Assembly (NCBI GenBank): GCA_010671965.1
Contig: JAAHIC010000387.1
Span: 1-5,106, forward strand
Source of the DNA: Leptolyngbya sp. SIO4C5
GTDB taxonomy: Bacteria; Cyanobacteriota; Cyanobacteriia; Phormidesmidales; Phormidesmidaceae
Reading direction: 5' to 3'
Length of the DNA: 5,106 nucleotides
A program made the translations under genes and the position numbers. The notes under the pieces were generated by a model. The model saw nothing but the letters and a program-made list of their open reading frames with translations, searched no databases and was not told the origin of the DNA. Shown here piece after piece: positions 1 to 5,106 of this stretch (positions within the stretch are counted from its first letter, which is position 1; each line of letters opens with the position of its first letter).

Positions 1-47
1 GGCAAACTCGAGCTGCACGGTGGCGATGCTAGCAGCTCGAGTTTGCC
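1..47. repeat. Perfect inverted repeat at left edge (fold-back)
   Basis: Bases 1-16 (GGCAAACTCGAGCTGC) are the exact reverse complement of bases 32-47, with a 15-base spacer at 17-31. The right arm lies inside the minus-strand glycosyltransferase gene and encodes its residues ANSSC. Read on the plus strand from base 2, the left arm and spacer give ANSSC again and then TVAML, which is the continuation expected for this glycosyltransferase family after the SSC residues. The left edge therefore appears to carry the gene's own next codons in the wrong orientation. The arm reaches base 1, so its true length is unknown. The repeat is seen directly; the reading as a fold-back chimera is inference. 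Confidence 0.93.
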
Positions 48-436
48 AGGTGATTGTGCAGATGCTGGATCGAAAGGCGGTTGATCCGCGCTGCTAAGAT
101 ACCCGCTTCAGCAAAGTAAAAAAGCTGATAGATGGCTCCCTTAATTCCAGGCTGACAGGTTTTGAGGGCGAGAGATAGAGCTTTGAAATAGCGTAGGGGT
201 GAACCTAGCAGCAGCGCAATGTGAGCGAATAAAAGCTCTAACAAGTTCGCAGGCAGCAGGTAAAGCGTGCGATCGCGTTCCTCTCGCTGCTCTTGGCCGA
301 CCAAATGAGCTTCGTCAGGTCTGCGAATAGAGAAGGTTTGAATCTCTAAACCCAATGCTCTGAGCGCAGCGACTTCACGCTGAATAAAGGTATCAGTTGC
401 TCGCGGATATTCACCTGTCAGATAGGCAATGCGCAT
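29..436 (-). CDS. GT4-type glycosyltransferase, N-terminal fragment
   Basis: This is the N-terminal part of a GT-B fold glycosyltransferase of the family 4 / WcaL-like group, which transfers sugars from nucleotide donors to a growing surface polysaccharide on the cytoplasmic side of the membrane. Residues 1-40 have the typical opening MRIAYLTGEYPRATDTFIQR, with the TFI(Q)RE segment around 16-21 and a Rossmann-like beta-alpha start. Residues 125-135 (HLHNHLANSSC) match the conserved histidine-rich segment of these enzymes. Only 135 residues are present, while full members are usually about 400, so the donor-binding C-terminal domain is missing. The stop (TAG, 29-31) is created by the inverted repeat at the window edge and is probably not a real gene end. 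The start ATG at 436 lies 55 bases after the epimerase stop and has no clear Shine-Dalgarno. It is the last visible gene of the minus-strand cluster. The acceptor and linkage are unknown. Confidence 0.85.
   Translation of the reverse strand: MRIAYLTGEYPRATDTFIQREVAALRALGLEIQTFSIRRPDEAHLVGQEQREERDRTLYLLPANLLELLFAHIALLLGSPLRYFKALSLALKTCQPGIKGAIYQLFYFAEAGILAARINRLSIQHLHNHLANSSC
269..276. repeat. HIP1 octamer GCGATCGC (one of four)
   Basis: The palindrome GCGATCGC occurs here and at 514-521, 2189-2196 and 2970-2977, all inside coding sequence. Four copies in about 3 kb is far above random expectation and is a recognised signature of many cyanobacterial genomes. No copy is found right of 2977, including the plus-strand glycosyltransferase and the G+C-rich right tail. 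Confidence 0.9.
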
Positions 437-468
437 AAAAAATTAAAAGTTTGTCAGTGAGATTGATT

Positions 469-490
469 CGCCGCCTTCACGGGCTAGGCG
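469..490 (-). other. Small hairpin between epimerase and GT4 genes
   Basis: Bases 469-472 (CGCC) pair with 487-490 (GGCG) and 473-475 (GCC) pair with 482-484 (GGC), leaving a six-base loop and a two-base TA bulge. It begins two bases after the epimerase stop on the minus strand. No T-run follows directly; the nearest minus-strand T-run abuts the next start codon. It is therefore not a convincing intrinsic terminator, and could be an RNA-stability or attenuating stem, or chance. Confidence 0.25.
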
Positions 491-491
491 T

Positions 492-1484
492 TTAGCTATT
501 TTGAAGACTGCGAGCGATCGCCTCATCTAGGGCATACCTGGGAGACCATCCCAATAGCTGCTTGGCCCTTTGATTACTATAGCGGTGAGGTCTGAAGCGC
601 CCGTGTAGCTTAGCAGGTACGAGCAGTCCGGGGAGCCTTGCCTGCCCCTGCAGGAACTTTTGGTTCACAAACCACGCCGTTCCGGCCAACAACCGCATAA
701 AGCCCCAGTTAACAGGCACTACCTTAGGCGGACTCGGATCTTTCTGTAGCAAGGCTTGAGCAAAGCCTCTTTTGGTCGGTAGATTATCGTCTACGATATT
801 GATGGTTTGCCCTATGGCTTCATTTTTCACCGCCGCCATCACAATCGCTTCAGCACAGTTTTCCACATAGGTTAGCGGCATCCGTCCTGACGAGCCAATC
901 CGTAGAAAGCGACTACCGAACTCTGCTCCCAGGCAGGGATTCCAGAGATTATCGGGTCCGTAGACCATCCCTGGTCTGATAATTGTGACCTGCCCAGAGT
1001 TATGCTTTTGAAACTCTCGGACTAGCTTTTCCTGGATCAGCTTGGTTTGAGCATAGCCATCGCGATCATCCGGCTCATCCTCAATCGGCGCATTTTCGTC
1101 CAGTAAGGCTCCTTGGGGCAGTTCCAGATAGTCATAGACGGAGAACGTGCTGATTGCAACCAGCCGCTTGACGTTTGCCTCTGACATCGCACTGAGCAGA
1201 TTTTCCGTCGCCATCACGGTGCCAGCAAACTGTTCGTAGAAATCGCCGCCTTTAACCGCGGCCAGATGAATAACCGCATCGCATCCGGCTACCGCCTCAG
1301 TCAGACCACGCCGCTGGCGTAGGTCTAAGCGAACTAGCTCAACGGCTGCATGGTTGTGCCAGCTAAGCCGGGTTTCATCTGTTTTAGGTCGAATCATCGC
1401 TGCAACCTGATGCCCCTGCTGCAGCGCTGCAGTCACAACAGCTCGACCTAAAAAACCGGAGGCACCAGTGATTAAAAGCTTCAT
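492..1484 (-). CDS. NAD-dependent epimerase/dehydratase (extended SDR)
   Basis: The 330-residue protein is a full-length extended short-chain dehydrogenase/reductase, the family that epimerises, dehydrates or reduces nucleotide sugars in the cytoplasm; some members act on sterol-like substrates (3-beta-HSD branch). The N-terminal Rossmann fold shows the GxxGxxG motif at residues 7-13 (GASGFLG), an acidic D54 and HLAA at 73-76. The active site is recognisable: S112/S115 in STFSVYDY and the YxxxK pair Y144 and K148. RPGMVYGP follows at 170-177, where family members carry a conserved RPxxVYGP. The C-terminus has the usual LGW-x-P segment at 311-315. Its start overlaps the stop of the upstream oxidoreductase as ATGA, with no Shine-Dalgarno before it, so translation is probably coupled. 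With glycosyltransferases on both sides, a role in making an activated sugar is likely. The substrate cannot be told from sequence. Confidence 0.92.
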   Translation of the reverse strand: MKLLITGASGFLGRAVVTAALQQGHQVAAMIRPKTDETRLSWHNHAAVELVRLDLRQRRGLTEAVAGCDAVIHLAAVKGGDFYEQFAGTVMATENLLSAMSEANVKRLVAISTFSVYDYLELPQGALLDENAPIEDEPDDRDGYAQTKLIQEKLVREFQKHNSGQVTIIRPGMVYGPDNLWNPCLGAEFGSRFLRIGSSGRMPLTYVENCAEAIVMAAVKNEAIGQTINIVDDNLPTKRGFAQALLQKDPSPPKVVPVNWGFMRLLAGTAWFVNQKFLQGQARLPGLLVPAKLHGRFRPHRYSNQRAKQLLGWSPRYALDEAIARSLQNS

Positions 1485-2542
1485 AACTGATTATTGTCTA
1501 CTAGCAATGCTTCAACTAAACGACTGGGACGAGCCATATGATCAAAGCCGATGGGAGGCGCGTTACCATCACGGATGGCCCGATAGGTTTGATCTAAAAG
1601 TCGGTGTAGCCCTTCGTATGGCGTTTTCTGCATAACTTTGCGCCTAAAGTTGCGAACGCTAGCGCTGATAAACTCGCGCCCTGTCAGAAAATGATTGACC
1701 AAAGGCGTTAGTTGCTTACCAGCACTGCGAGGTTTGACGCAGCGTAGGTAAGGCTGAAACAAATCGGTTTCAGCATAGCCGTTAGAACCCCGGACACAGA
1801 GATAAAAGCAGTCTGGTTGGGTACGGCAGCTAAAGCGAATACGGCTGTGGAGAGTGTCACTAATCAGGAGCGCGTCAAGATCGTCATATTTAAACAGATC
1901 CCCCCCACCATGATTACTCCAGGCAGCGCTAATGCGGTCAAAGCTAGCTTCCGGAGCAAAGGCAAAGACTAAATAGCAGAGGTGAGTAATGAAGTCGTGA
2001 ATTACACCAGCAGGTAGTTTGTGAACTGGGCTAGGCAAATTCTCGTCAGCATAGCGCCCGCCCCCCCGGATATCTAGGGCTAATCGCACTTCTATTTCTT
2101 GGACATCGCCCAGTTCTCCTGCTGCAATCAGGCGCTGAATTTCTAGAATGGGCTGGTTGAAGCGATAGTTCTGGTCTTCAATCAGGTAGCGATCGCACTG
2201 CTGGGCCAGTTCCCACAAATCCTTGAAGTCGTCATAGGCCAGCGTGATGGGTTTCTCACAAATAACATGAGCGCCAGCTTTGAGACAGTCACTGGCCATG
2301 CTTTTGTGAAGCTGAGGCGGCGTCAAGATGTGGACAACATCTGGTTTTGCCGTCGCCAGCATTTCCCGATAGTCCGTGAAAGCCGCTGCCGCTTGAAACT
2401 GCTCGGCTGCGTAATCGGCCGCCGCCGGAGATAAATCGCAAACCCCTACTAGCTCAGAGAGTTCGGAGGTCTTGAGAAAGGAAAGGTGCTCTTTGGAAAT
2501 TAAACCAGTCCCGATGACTGCAGCTCTTAAGGTTGCTGCCAT
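1481..2542 (-). CDS. Gfo/Idh/MocA family oxidoreductase
   Basis: This is an NAD(P)-dependent oxidoreductase of the Gfo/Idh/MocA family, whose members oxidise or reduce ring hydroxyls of sugars, nucleotide sugars or inositols. From the ATG at 2542 it has 353 residues, a normal length. The N-terminal Rossmann domain shows GTGLIS at 11-16, an acidic D36 after the second strand, LTPPQLH at 73-79 and the family EKP motif at 96-98, whose K97 is the catalytic lysine. The C-terminal domain carries HDFITH at 182-187, matching the family's conserved Asp/His site (D183, H187). A TTG at 2563 would add seven residues, but the ATG is preferred: it has a GGAG ten bases upstream, and the extension MFWSYSI precedes the natural start of the fold. 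The stop overlaps the epimerase start by four bases, so the two enzymes are probably made together and may act in sequence on one sugar nucleotide. The substrate is unknown. Confidence 0.92.
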   Translation of the reverse strand: MAATLRAAVIGTGLISKEHLSFLKTSELSELVGVCDLSPAAADYAAEQFQAAAAFTDYREMLATAKPDVVHILTPPQLHKSMASDCLKAGAHVICEKPITLAYDDFKDLWELAQQCDRYLIEDQNYRFNQPILEIQRLIAAGELGDVQEIEVRLALDIRGGGRYADENLPSPVHKLPAGVIHDFITHLCYLVFAFAPEASFDRISAAWSNHGGGDLFKYDDLDALLISDTLHSRIRFSCRTQPDCFYLCVRGSNGYAETDLFQPYLRCVKPRSAGKQLTPLVNHFLTGREFISASVRNFRRKVMQKTPYEGLHRLLDQTYRAIRDGNAPPIGFDHMARPSRLVEALLVDNNQL

Positions 2543-2552
2543 TATTGAATAA

Positions 2553-2556
2553 CTCC
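2553..2556 (-). promoter_or_regulatory. Shine-Dalgarno GGAG for the oxidoreductase
   Basis: GGAG on the minus strand lies ten bases before the ATG at 2542 and inside the possible TTG-initiated extension. It supports the ATG as the start. It is the only clear ribosome-binding site found in the window. Confidence 0.5.
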
Positions 2557-2581
2557 AGAACAACTTTTAGATAACTTAATC

Positions 2582-2610
2582 ACTATAGATTTACGCTTTA
2601 GGCTTCCCAA
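2582..2610 (-). promoter_or_regulatory. Possible sigma-70-type promoter before the oxidoreductase
   Basis: In the 87-base gap between the GT2 and oxidoreductase genes, the minus strand reads TTGGGA (2605-2610), a 17-base spacer and TATAGT (2582-2587). These match the -35 consensus at four of six bases and the -10 at five of six. Transcription would begin near 2575 and give a leader of about 33 bases. The gene pair could then be expressed separately from the GT2 gene, although readthrough is equally possible since no terminator is seen. Based on consensus matching only. Confidence 0.35.
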
Positions 2611-2629
2611 ATTTTGCTTAGACAACCTT

Positions 2630-3634
2630 TCAACTAGCGGCAGCCTTATACTCAATCAGAGTCGCCTGCTTGCCTCTCCACTTGTTTAGGATATATTTCA
2701 TCTGTCCTAAGACCTGCGGAAATTTAGAGAGTACGCAATAGAAGCTATAGAGTCTTGCTTGGGCAGGCAAATCCCCGTAGCCCCGGCGATACTGATAAAT
2801 GCGCCATGCTAGCAGCGGGTACGCTAGCCATAGCAGTAAGCTGATACCTGAAGTTGGCCAGGCCAGGCCCAACGACAACAAGGGAATAAGTGCGCCCCAA
2901 AGCCAACCGCTTCTAGCTTGACGAATCATATACTGTTCGGGAGAATTTCCGTACATGCTCTTACCTTCTGCGATCGCCCATCCCCCTCGCACAGACCGCC
3001 GCCACCACTGGCTAAACTTCAGCATGGCCGCGTCGTGTAAAGTCATATCAGCATCAATGCGCAAAATTTTCCATTCTCGCTGCCGCAGGCGAATACACAT
3101 CTCTGGCTCCTCGCCGCAAATCAGAGTGGGATTGTAGCCACCAACTGTTTGAATAGCTGCGGTTCGCATCAGAGCATCTCCACCACAGAAATCCGCTTCT
3201 CCTACAGGCGTATTCCACTCCATATCTGCTAGCTGATTATAAGGAGAAGCTTGAGGAAACCGTTCCCGTCGCCGACCACAGACAATAGCCACCTCATGCC
3301 GATGAGACAGTGCCTCTACGGCCTGCTCTAACCACCCTGGCAGTAGCTCACAATCCCCGTCAATGAACTGGACGTAGCTCAGGGATGGAAAGTTGCTGAC
3401 TAAGTAGTCAAAGCCGGCATTACGCCCCCTCGCCATCGTGAAGGGTTGAGACATATCTAGCTCAATGACGTGTGCCCCCAGTGATCTGGCTGCTGCTACA
3501 CTGCCATCGGTTGAGCCAGAATCTACATACACGGTAGGAAGCCGCTCAGATAGCTGCGTAGAAAGCGACTTGAGGCAGCGGATCAGTCGCTCTCCCTCAT
3601 TGCGGCCAATGACGACAACACCAACAGAACTCAT
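2630..3634 (-). CDS. GT2 family glycosyltransferase
   Basis: This is a GT-A fold glycosyltransferase of family 2, expected to use a nucleotide sugar and add it to a lipid-linked or polysaccharide acceptor at the inner face of the membrane. The opening MSSVGVVVIGRNEGERL gives the first beta strand and nucleotide-binding NEG. DSGSTDGS at 38-45 is the second donor-binding segment, and DGD at 92-94 is the metal-binding DxD-type motif. GGDALMR (151-157) and GEEPEMC (174-180) fit the acceptor and catalytic acidic region, and QWWRR (209-213) resembles the distal Q/R motif. Two hydrophobic stretches at about 243-260 and 263-279 suggest membrane association near the C-terminus. ATG at 3634 is chosen because the fold begins immediately after it; an in-frame GTG at 3652 would add six residues without a ribosome-binding site. 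It is the first gene of the minus-strand cluster, 87 bases from the oxidoreductase. The transferred sugar is unknown. Confidence 0.92.
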   Translation of the reverse strand: MSSVGVVVIGRNEGERLIRCLKSLSTQLSERLPTVYVDSGSTDGSVAAARSLGAHVIELDMSQPFTMARGRNAGFDYLVSNFPSLSYVQFIDGDCELLPGWLEQAVEALSHRHEVAIVCGRRRERFPQASPYNQLADMEWNTPVGEADFCGGDALMRTAAIQTVGGYNPTLICGEEPEMCIRLRQREWKILRIDADMTLHDAAMLKFSQWWRRSVRGGWAIAEGKSMYGNSPEQYMIRQARSGWLWGALIPLLSLGLAWPTSGISLLLWLAYPLLAWRIYQYRRGYGDLPAQARLYSFYCVLSKFPQVLGQMKYILNKWRGKQATLIEYKAAAS

Positions 3635-3718
3635 AGAAAATACGGAATCCACATGAAGTTAGCTAAAACTACCCTTAGCCTATATGTAAGCTAACGGCAT
3701 ATTTGAGGCCCATCCGAA

Positions 3719-3992
3719 CTACTGTTTAATCTTCACTGAGTCTTTAACTAAAGCAACAGTAAACCCAGTTAGAGCGGGAACATAACCTGTGCCATCAGAA
3801 TCTTTTCCTGTAGGCATTCGCAGTCTTTCAGGTTGAGCAAAAACACTTCTTTGCCATTTTTTTATAATCTTGAAACCGGGAGGGAATAATGGTTATGTTA
3901 CCAATGCGCTTATGATTCCCTCTCACAAAGGAGAACCATTTTCTGGAAAAATCTGCATCCGTCTTGCGGAGTAGAATCAGAAAATCGACTAC
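3719..3992 (-). pseudogene. Possible frameshifted small gene remnant
   Basis: Two overlapping open frames on the minus strand read like protein and would join if one base were removed from a run of seven A (3857-3863). The upstream frame opens after a TAA at 3993-3995 and includes the segments FLILLRKTDADF and GNITIIPSRFQDY. The downstream frame continues as KKWQRSVFAQPERLRMP and ends GFTVALVKDSVKIKQ with TAG at 3719-3721. The joined frame would have about 90 residues. No ATG precedes the join; the only candidate starts are a GTG at 3924-3926 or the internal ATG at 3815-3817, which would leave 32 residues. I do not recognise the family. The plus strand of part of this stretch is also open, so coding is uncertain. 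It may be a decayed gene, a gene with a sequencing error, or chance. Confidence 0.25.
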
Positions 3993-4019
3993 TTATAGTG
4001 CAGTTTTATAGTGCAGTTT
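3993..4019. repeat. 13-bp tandem direct repeat upstream of GT4
   Basis: TTATAGTGCAGTT occurs twice in exact tandem (3993-4005 and 4006-4018), with one further T continuing the period. Each copy contains TATAGT, a five-of-six match to the bacterial -10 hexamer, on the strand of the downstream glycosyltransferase, 60-80 bases before its ATG. No good -35 lies 16-18 bases upstream of either. It could be duplicated promoter or operator sequence, or a slippage duplication. Confidence 0.85.
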
Positions 4020-4071
4020 CGCAATTTAATGTTTTATCAGTTTTACAAAGAGTTCAGGCTAGCTCTAAAAG

Positions 4072-5106
4072 ATGGATTCTAAATCAAAACGACTTTTGAT
4101 TGTCCTGTATGCCGGAGACTATCGGGAAGCCTACTACCGACTAGCCAATGGGCAAAGTGAAACTTACCATGCTCATCGCTATGCCATTGAGTCAATTTCT
4201 AAGCTTGGCAAGCAAATTGATGAAGCTGCTGTTTTGTGCTGCTATTCAAAAGAACCCTACAACGAACTTGTCGAACCAGGATTTCGCGTCATTGGCACAG
4301 GATTCGATCGAAATCAGGCAGCTAAGCACTTGATCAAGTTTATCGCCGATCAACGTCCAACTCACTTAGTTGTCCGTGCCCCGATTAAAGAAATTCTTCA
4401 GTGGGGTATTGCTCATGGCATTCATACCATCACGCTCTTAGCAGATTCCTTTCAAAATCAAAGCCTGAAACACAAATTTAGAAATTTTCAGCTTGCTCGG
4501 CTATTAAACAATCCGCAGATTGAATGGGTTGGCAATCATGGCGTGAATGCCTGCCAAAACTTACAACAGATTGGCGTCAAACCTAGCAAAATTGTTCCTT
4601 GGGATTGGGTTTACAGCATTACACCTAGCCAGTACACGGCCAAGCATCTGCCTCAAAGGCAAAAGCCTTGGGAGCTGGTCTACGTTGGCTCAATTAGCGA
4701 GGCTAAGGGAGTCAGCGACCTGATTGAAGCGATCAGCATCCTTAAGCAACAGGGAATTGCTGCAAAACTCAAGATTGCGGGCAAAGGAAATCTAACCCCG
4801 TTTCATCAACAAATATCTAAGCTGAATCTTGAAGCAGAAGTATCGTTTTTGGGCTTAGTTGCTCACAATTCGGTTATTGACTTAATGAGAAATTCCGACT
4901 TTGTGTTGGTGCCTAGCCGCCCAGAATACCCGGAAGGGTTTCCTTTAACTATTTATGAAGGGTTTTGCTCCCGTACGCCGATTATTGGTGAGCTGGTCGG
5001 GCGAGCCGTCGTGGTTGACGCCCAGTTCGGCGATGATGAACGAGCAGGACGCCTGATCGATGCGCATCGCCGACCGCACGATCGATCTGGCGCACCCGCC
5101 ATTCAA
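4072..5106 (+). CDS. GT4 family glycosyltransferase, C-terminus replaced
   Basis: This is a GT-B fold glycosyltransferase of family 4, retaining, acting on a cytoplasmic or membrane-bound acceptor in polysaccharide synthesis. ATG at 4072 is the first start after an in-frame TAA at 4066-4068; no good Shine-Dalgarno precedes it. Residues 1-180 form the acceptor domain. The donor domain begins with LVYVGSISEAKGVSDLIEAI (202-221), followed by LKIAGKG (233-239) and VSFLGLV (257-263). The catalytic EX7E motif is clear at E288 and E296 within YPEGFPLTIYEGF. The family sequence stops after TPII (residues 302-305, base 4986), where a conserved run of about 50-80 further residues would be expected. The remaining 40 codons stay open to the window edge without a stop, but are G+C-rich and do not look like this family; their opposite strand codes for a NeuB-type protein. 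The true gene is therefore truncated near 4986. It is transcribed divergently from the other glycan genes. Confidence 0.85.
   Translation, partial: MDSKSKRLLIVLYAGDYREAYYRLANGQSETYHAHRYAIESISKLGKQIDEAAVLCCYSKEPYNELVEPGFRVIGTGFDRNQAAKHLIKFIADQRPTHLVVRAPIKEILQWGIAHGIHTITLLADSFQNQSLKHKFRNFQLARLLNNPQIEWVGNHGVNACQNLQQIGVKPSKIVPWDWVYSITPSQYTAKHLPQRQKPWELVYVGSISEAKGVSDLIEAISILKQQGIAAKLKIAGKGNLTPFHQQISKLNLEAEVSFLGLVAHNSVIDLMRNSDFVLVPSRPEYPEGFPLTIYEGFCSRTPIIGELVGRAVVVDAQFGDDERAGRLIDAHRRPHDRSGAPAIQ
4987..5067 (-). CDS. NeuB/PseI/LegI-like synthase, N-terminal fragment
   Basis: On the minus strand, ATG at 5065-5067 opens a frame reading MRIDQASCSFIIAELGVNHD and then GSPDQL. FIIAE-x-GVNH-(N/D)-GS is the hallmark N-terminus of the N-acetylneuraminate synthase family (NeuB, PseI, LegI), which condenses a hexosamine derivative with phosphoenolpyruvate to make nonulosonic acids. 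Only about 26 residues are present; the family is about 340. Beyond about 4987 the frame runs antiparallel into glycosyltransferase codons and loses all likeness. This segment is about 65% G+C against about 47% in the preceding 120 bases, so it probably comes from another region or another organism, joined to this one. Which nonulosonic acid is made cannot be told from so short a piece. Confidence 0.7.

Larger units (their letters stand above)
3635..4071. other. Divergent intergenic region
   Basis: This gap of about 440 bases separates the minus-strand cluster from the plus-strand glycosyltransferase, so promoters for both should lie here. It is AT-richer than the flanking genes. I found no convincing -35/-10 pair for the GT2 gene. 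Near its start there is a 7-bp inverted repeat, GTTAGCT (3658-3664) and AGCTAAC (3689-3695), which is too short to call an operator. The gap also holds a 13-bp tandem repeat and an apparently broken minus-strand reading frame, listed separately. No tRNA, riboswitch or terminator was recognised. Confidence 0.7.

Noticed and set aside
1419..1432. Perfect 14-bp palindrome CTGCAGCGCTGCAG
   Set aside because: It lies in the epimerase coding sequence over a repetitive Ala-Ala-Leu-Gln-Gln stretch, so codon composition explains it and no regulatory role is supported.
2955..3137. Plus-strand 60-codon open frame
   Set aside because: It lies wholly inside the well-supported GT2 gene on the other strand and has no recognisable protein features.
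3465..3656. Plus-strand 63-codon open frame
   Set aside because: It is antisense to the conserved N-terminus of the GT2 gene, so it is a shadow frame.
3779..3899. Nine-base inverted repeat AACATAACC (3779-3787) and GGTTATGTT (3891-3899)
   Set aside because: The arms do not extend beyond nine bases and are about 100 bases apart, with no accompanying target duplication or element structure; this is compatible with chance.
3853..3976. Plus-strand open frame ending in a short peptide with MIPSHKGEPFSGK (ATG at 3911)
   Set aside because: It would be only 21 codons from its ATG, has no ribosome-binding site and overlaps the competing minus-strand frame; coding cannot be supported.
4148..4333. Plus-strand 61-codon open frame
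   Set aside because: It is an out-of-frame shadow within the plus-strand GT4, whose own frame carries family motifs.
1..5106. CRISPR array, transposase, tRNA or rRNA genes, defence system
   Set aside because: Neither strand shows spaced repeats, transposase motifs, clover-leaf or rRNA signatures, or nuclease/helicase proteins; the content is accounted for by glycan-synthesis genes and two edge junctions.

Overview
The window looks like cyanobacterial chromosome. Four copies of the HIP1 octamer GCGATCGC fall in the left 3 kb, base composition is close to half G+C, and the genes are of kinds common in cyanobacterial surface-polysaccharide loci. This lineage call is inference from base patterns and protein character; no search was run.

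Layout. Four genes lie head to tail on the minus strand. In transcription order they are a family 2 glycosyltransferase (3634 to 2630), a Gfo/Idh/MocA oxidoreductase (2542 to 1481), an extended SDR / NAD-dependent epimerase-dehydratase (1484 to 492, joined to the previous gene by a 4-base ATGA overlap), and the N-terminal third of a GT4-type glycosyltransferase (436 to 29). A gap of about 440 bases (3635-4071) holds divergent upstream regions, a tandem repeat and a doubtful broken reading frame. A second, unrelated GT4 glycosyltransferase then starts on the plus strand at 4072.

How they fit together. Two glycosyltransferases flank an oxidoreductase and an epimerase/dehydratase, with a third glycosyltransferase transcribed divergently. 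This is the usual make-up of a locus that builds an exopolysaccharide, capsule or O-antigen-like glycan: the two NAD(P)-dependent enzymes would make or modify a sugar nucleotide and the transferases would assemble the repeat unit. The sugar itself cannot be read from the sequence.

Both ends of the window are abnormal. At the left edge, the next codons of the GT4 gene appear in reverse orientation, forming a perfect 16-bp inverted repeat and an artificial stop. At the right edge, the plus-strand GT4 loses its family sequence near 4986. It is followed by about 120 bases of roughly 65% G+C whose minus strand encodes the N-terminus of a NeuB/PseI/LegI-type sialic-acid-like synthase. Both junctions are best read as chimeric joins (amplification or assembly), although real rearrangements are not excluded. 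I saw no convincing novel defence, mobile or regulatory system. The most unusual signals are these two junctions and the possibly frameshifted reading frame between the divergent genes.
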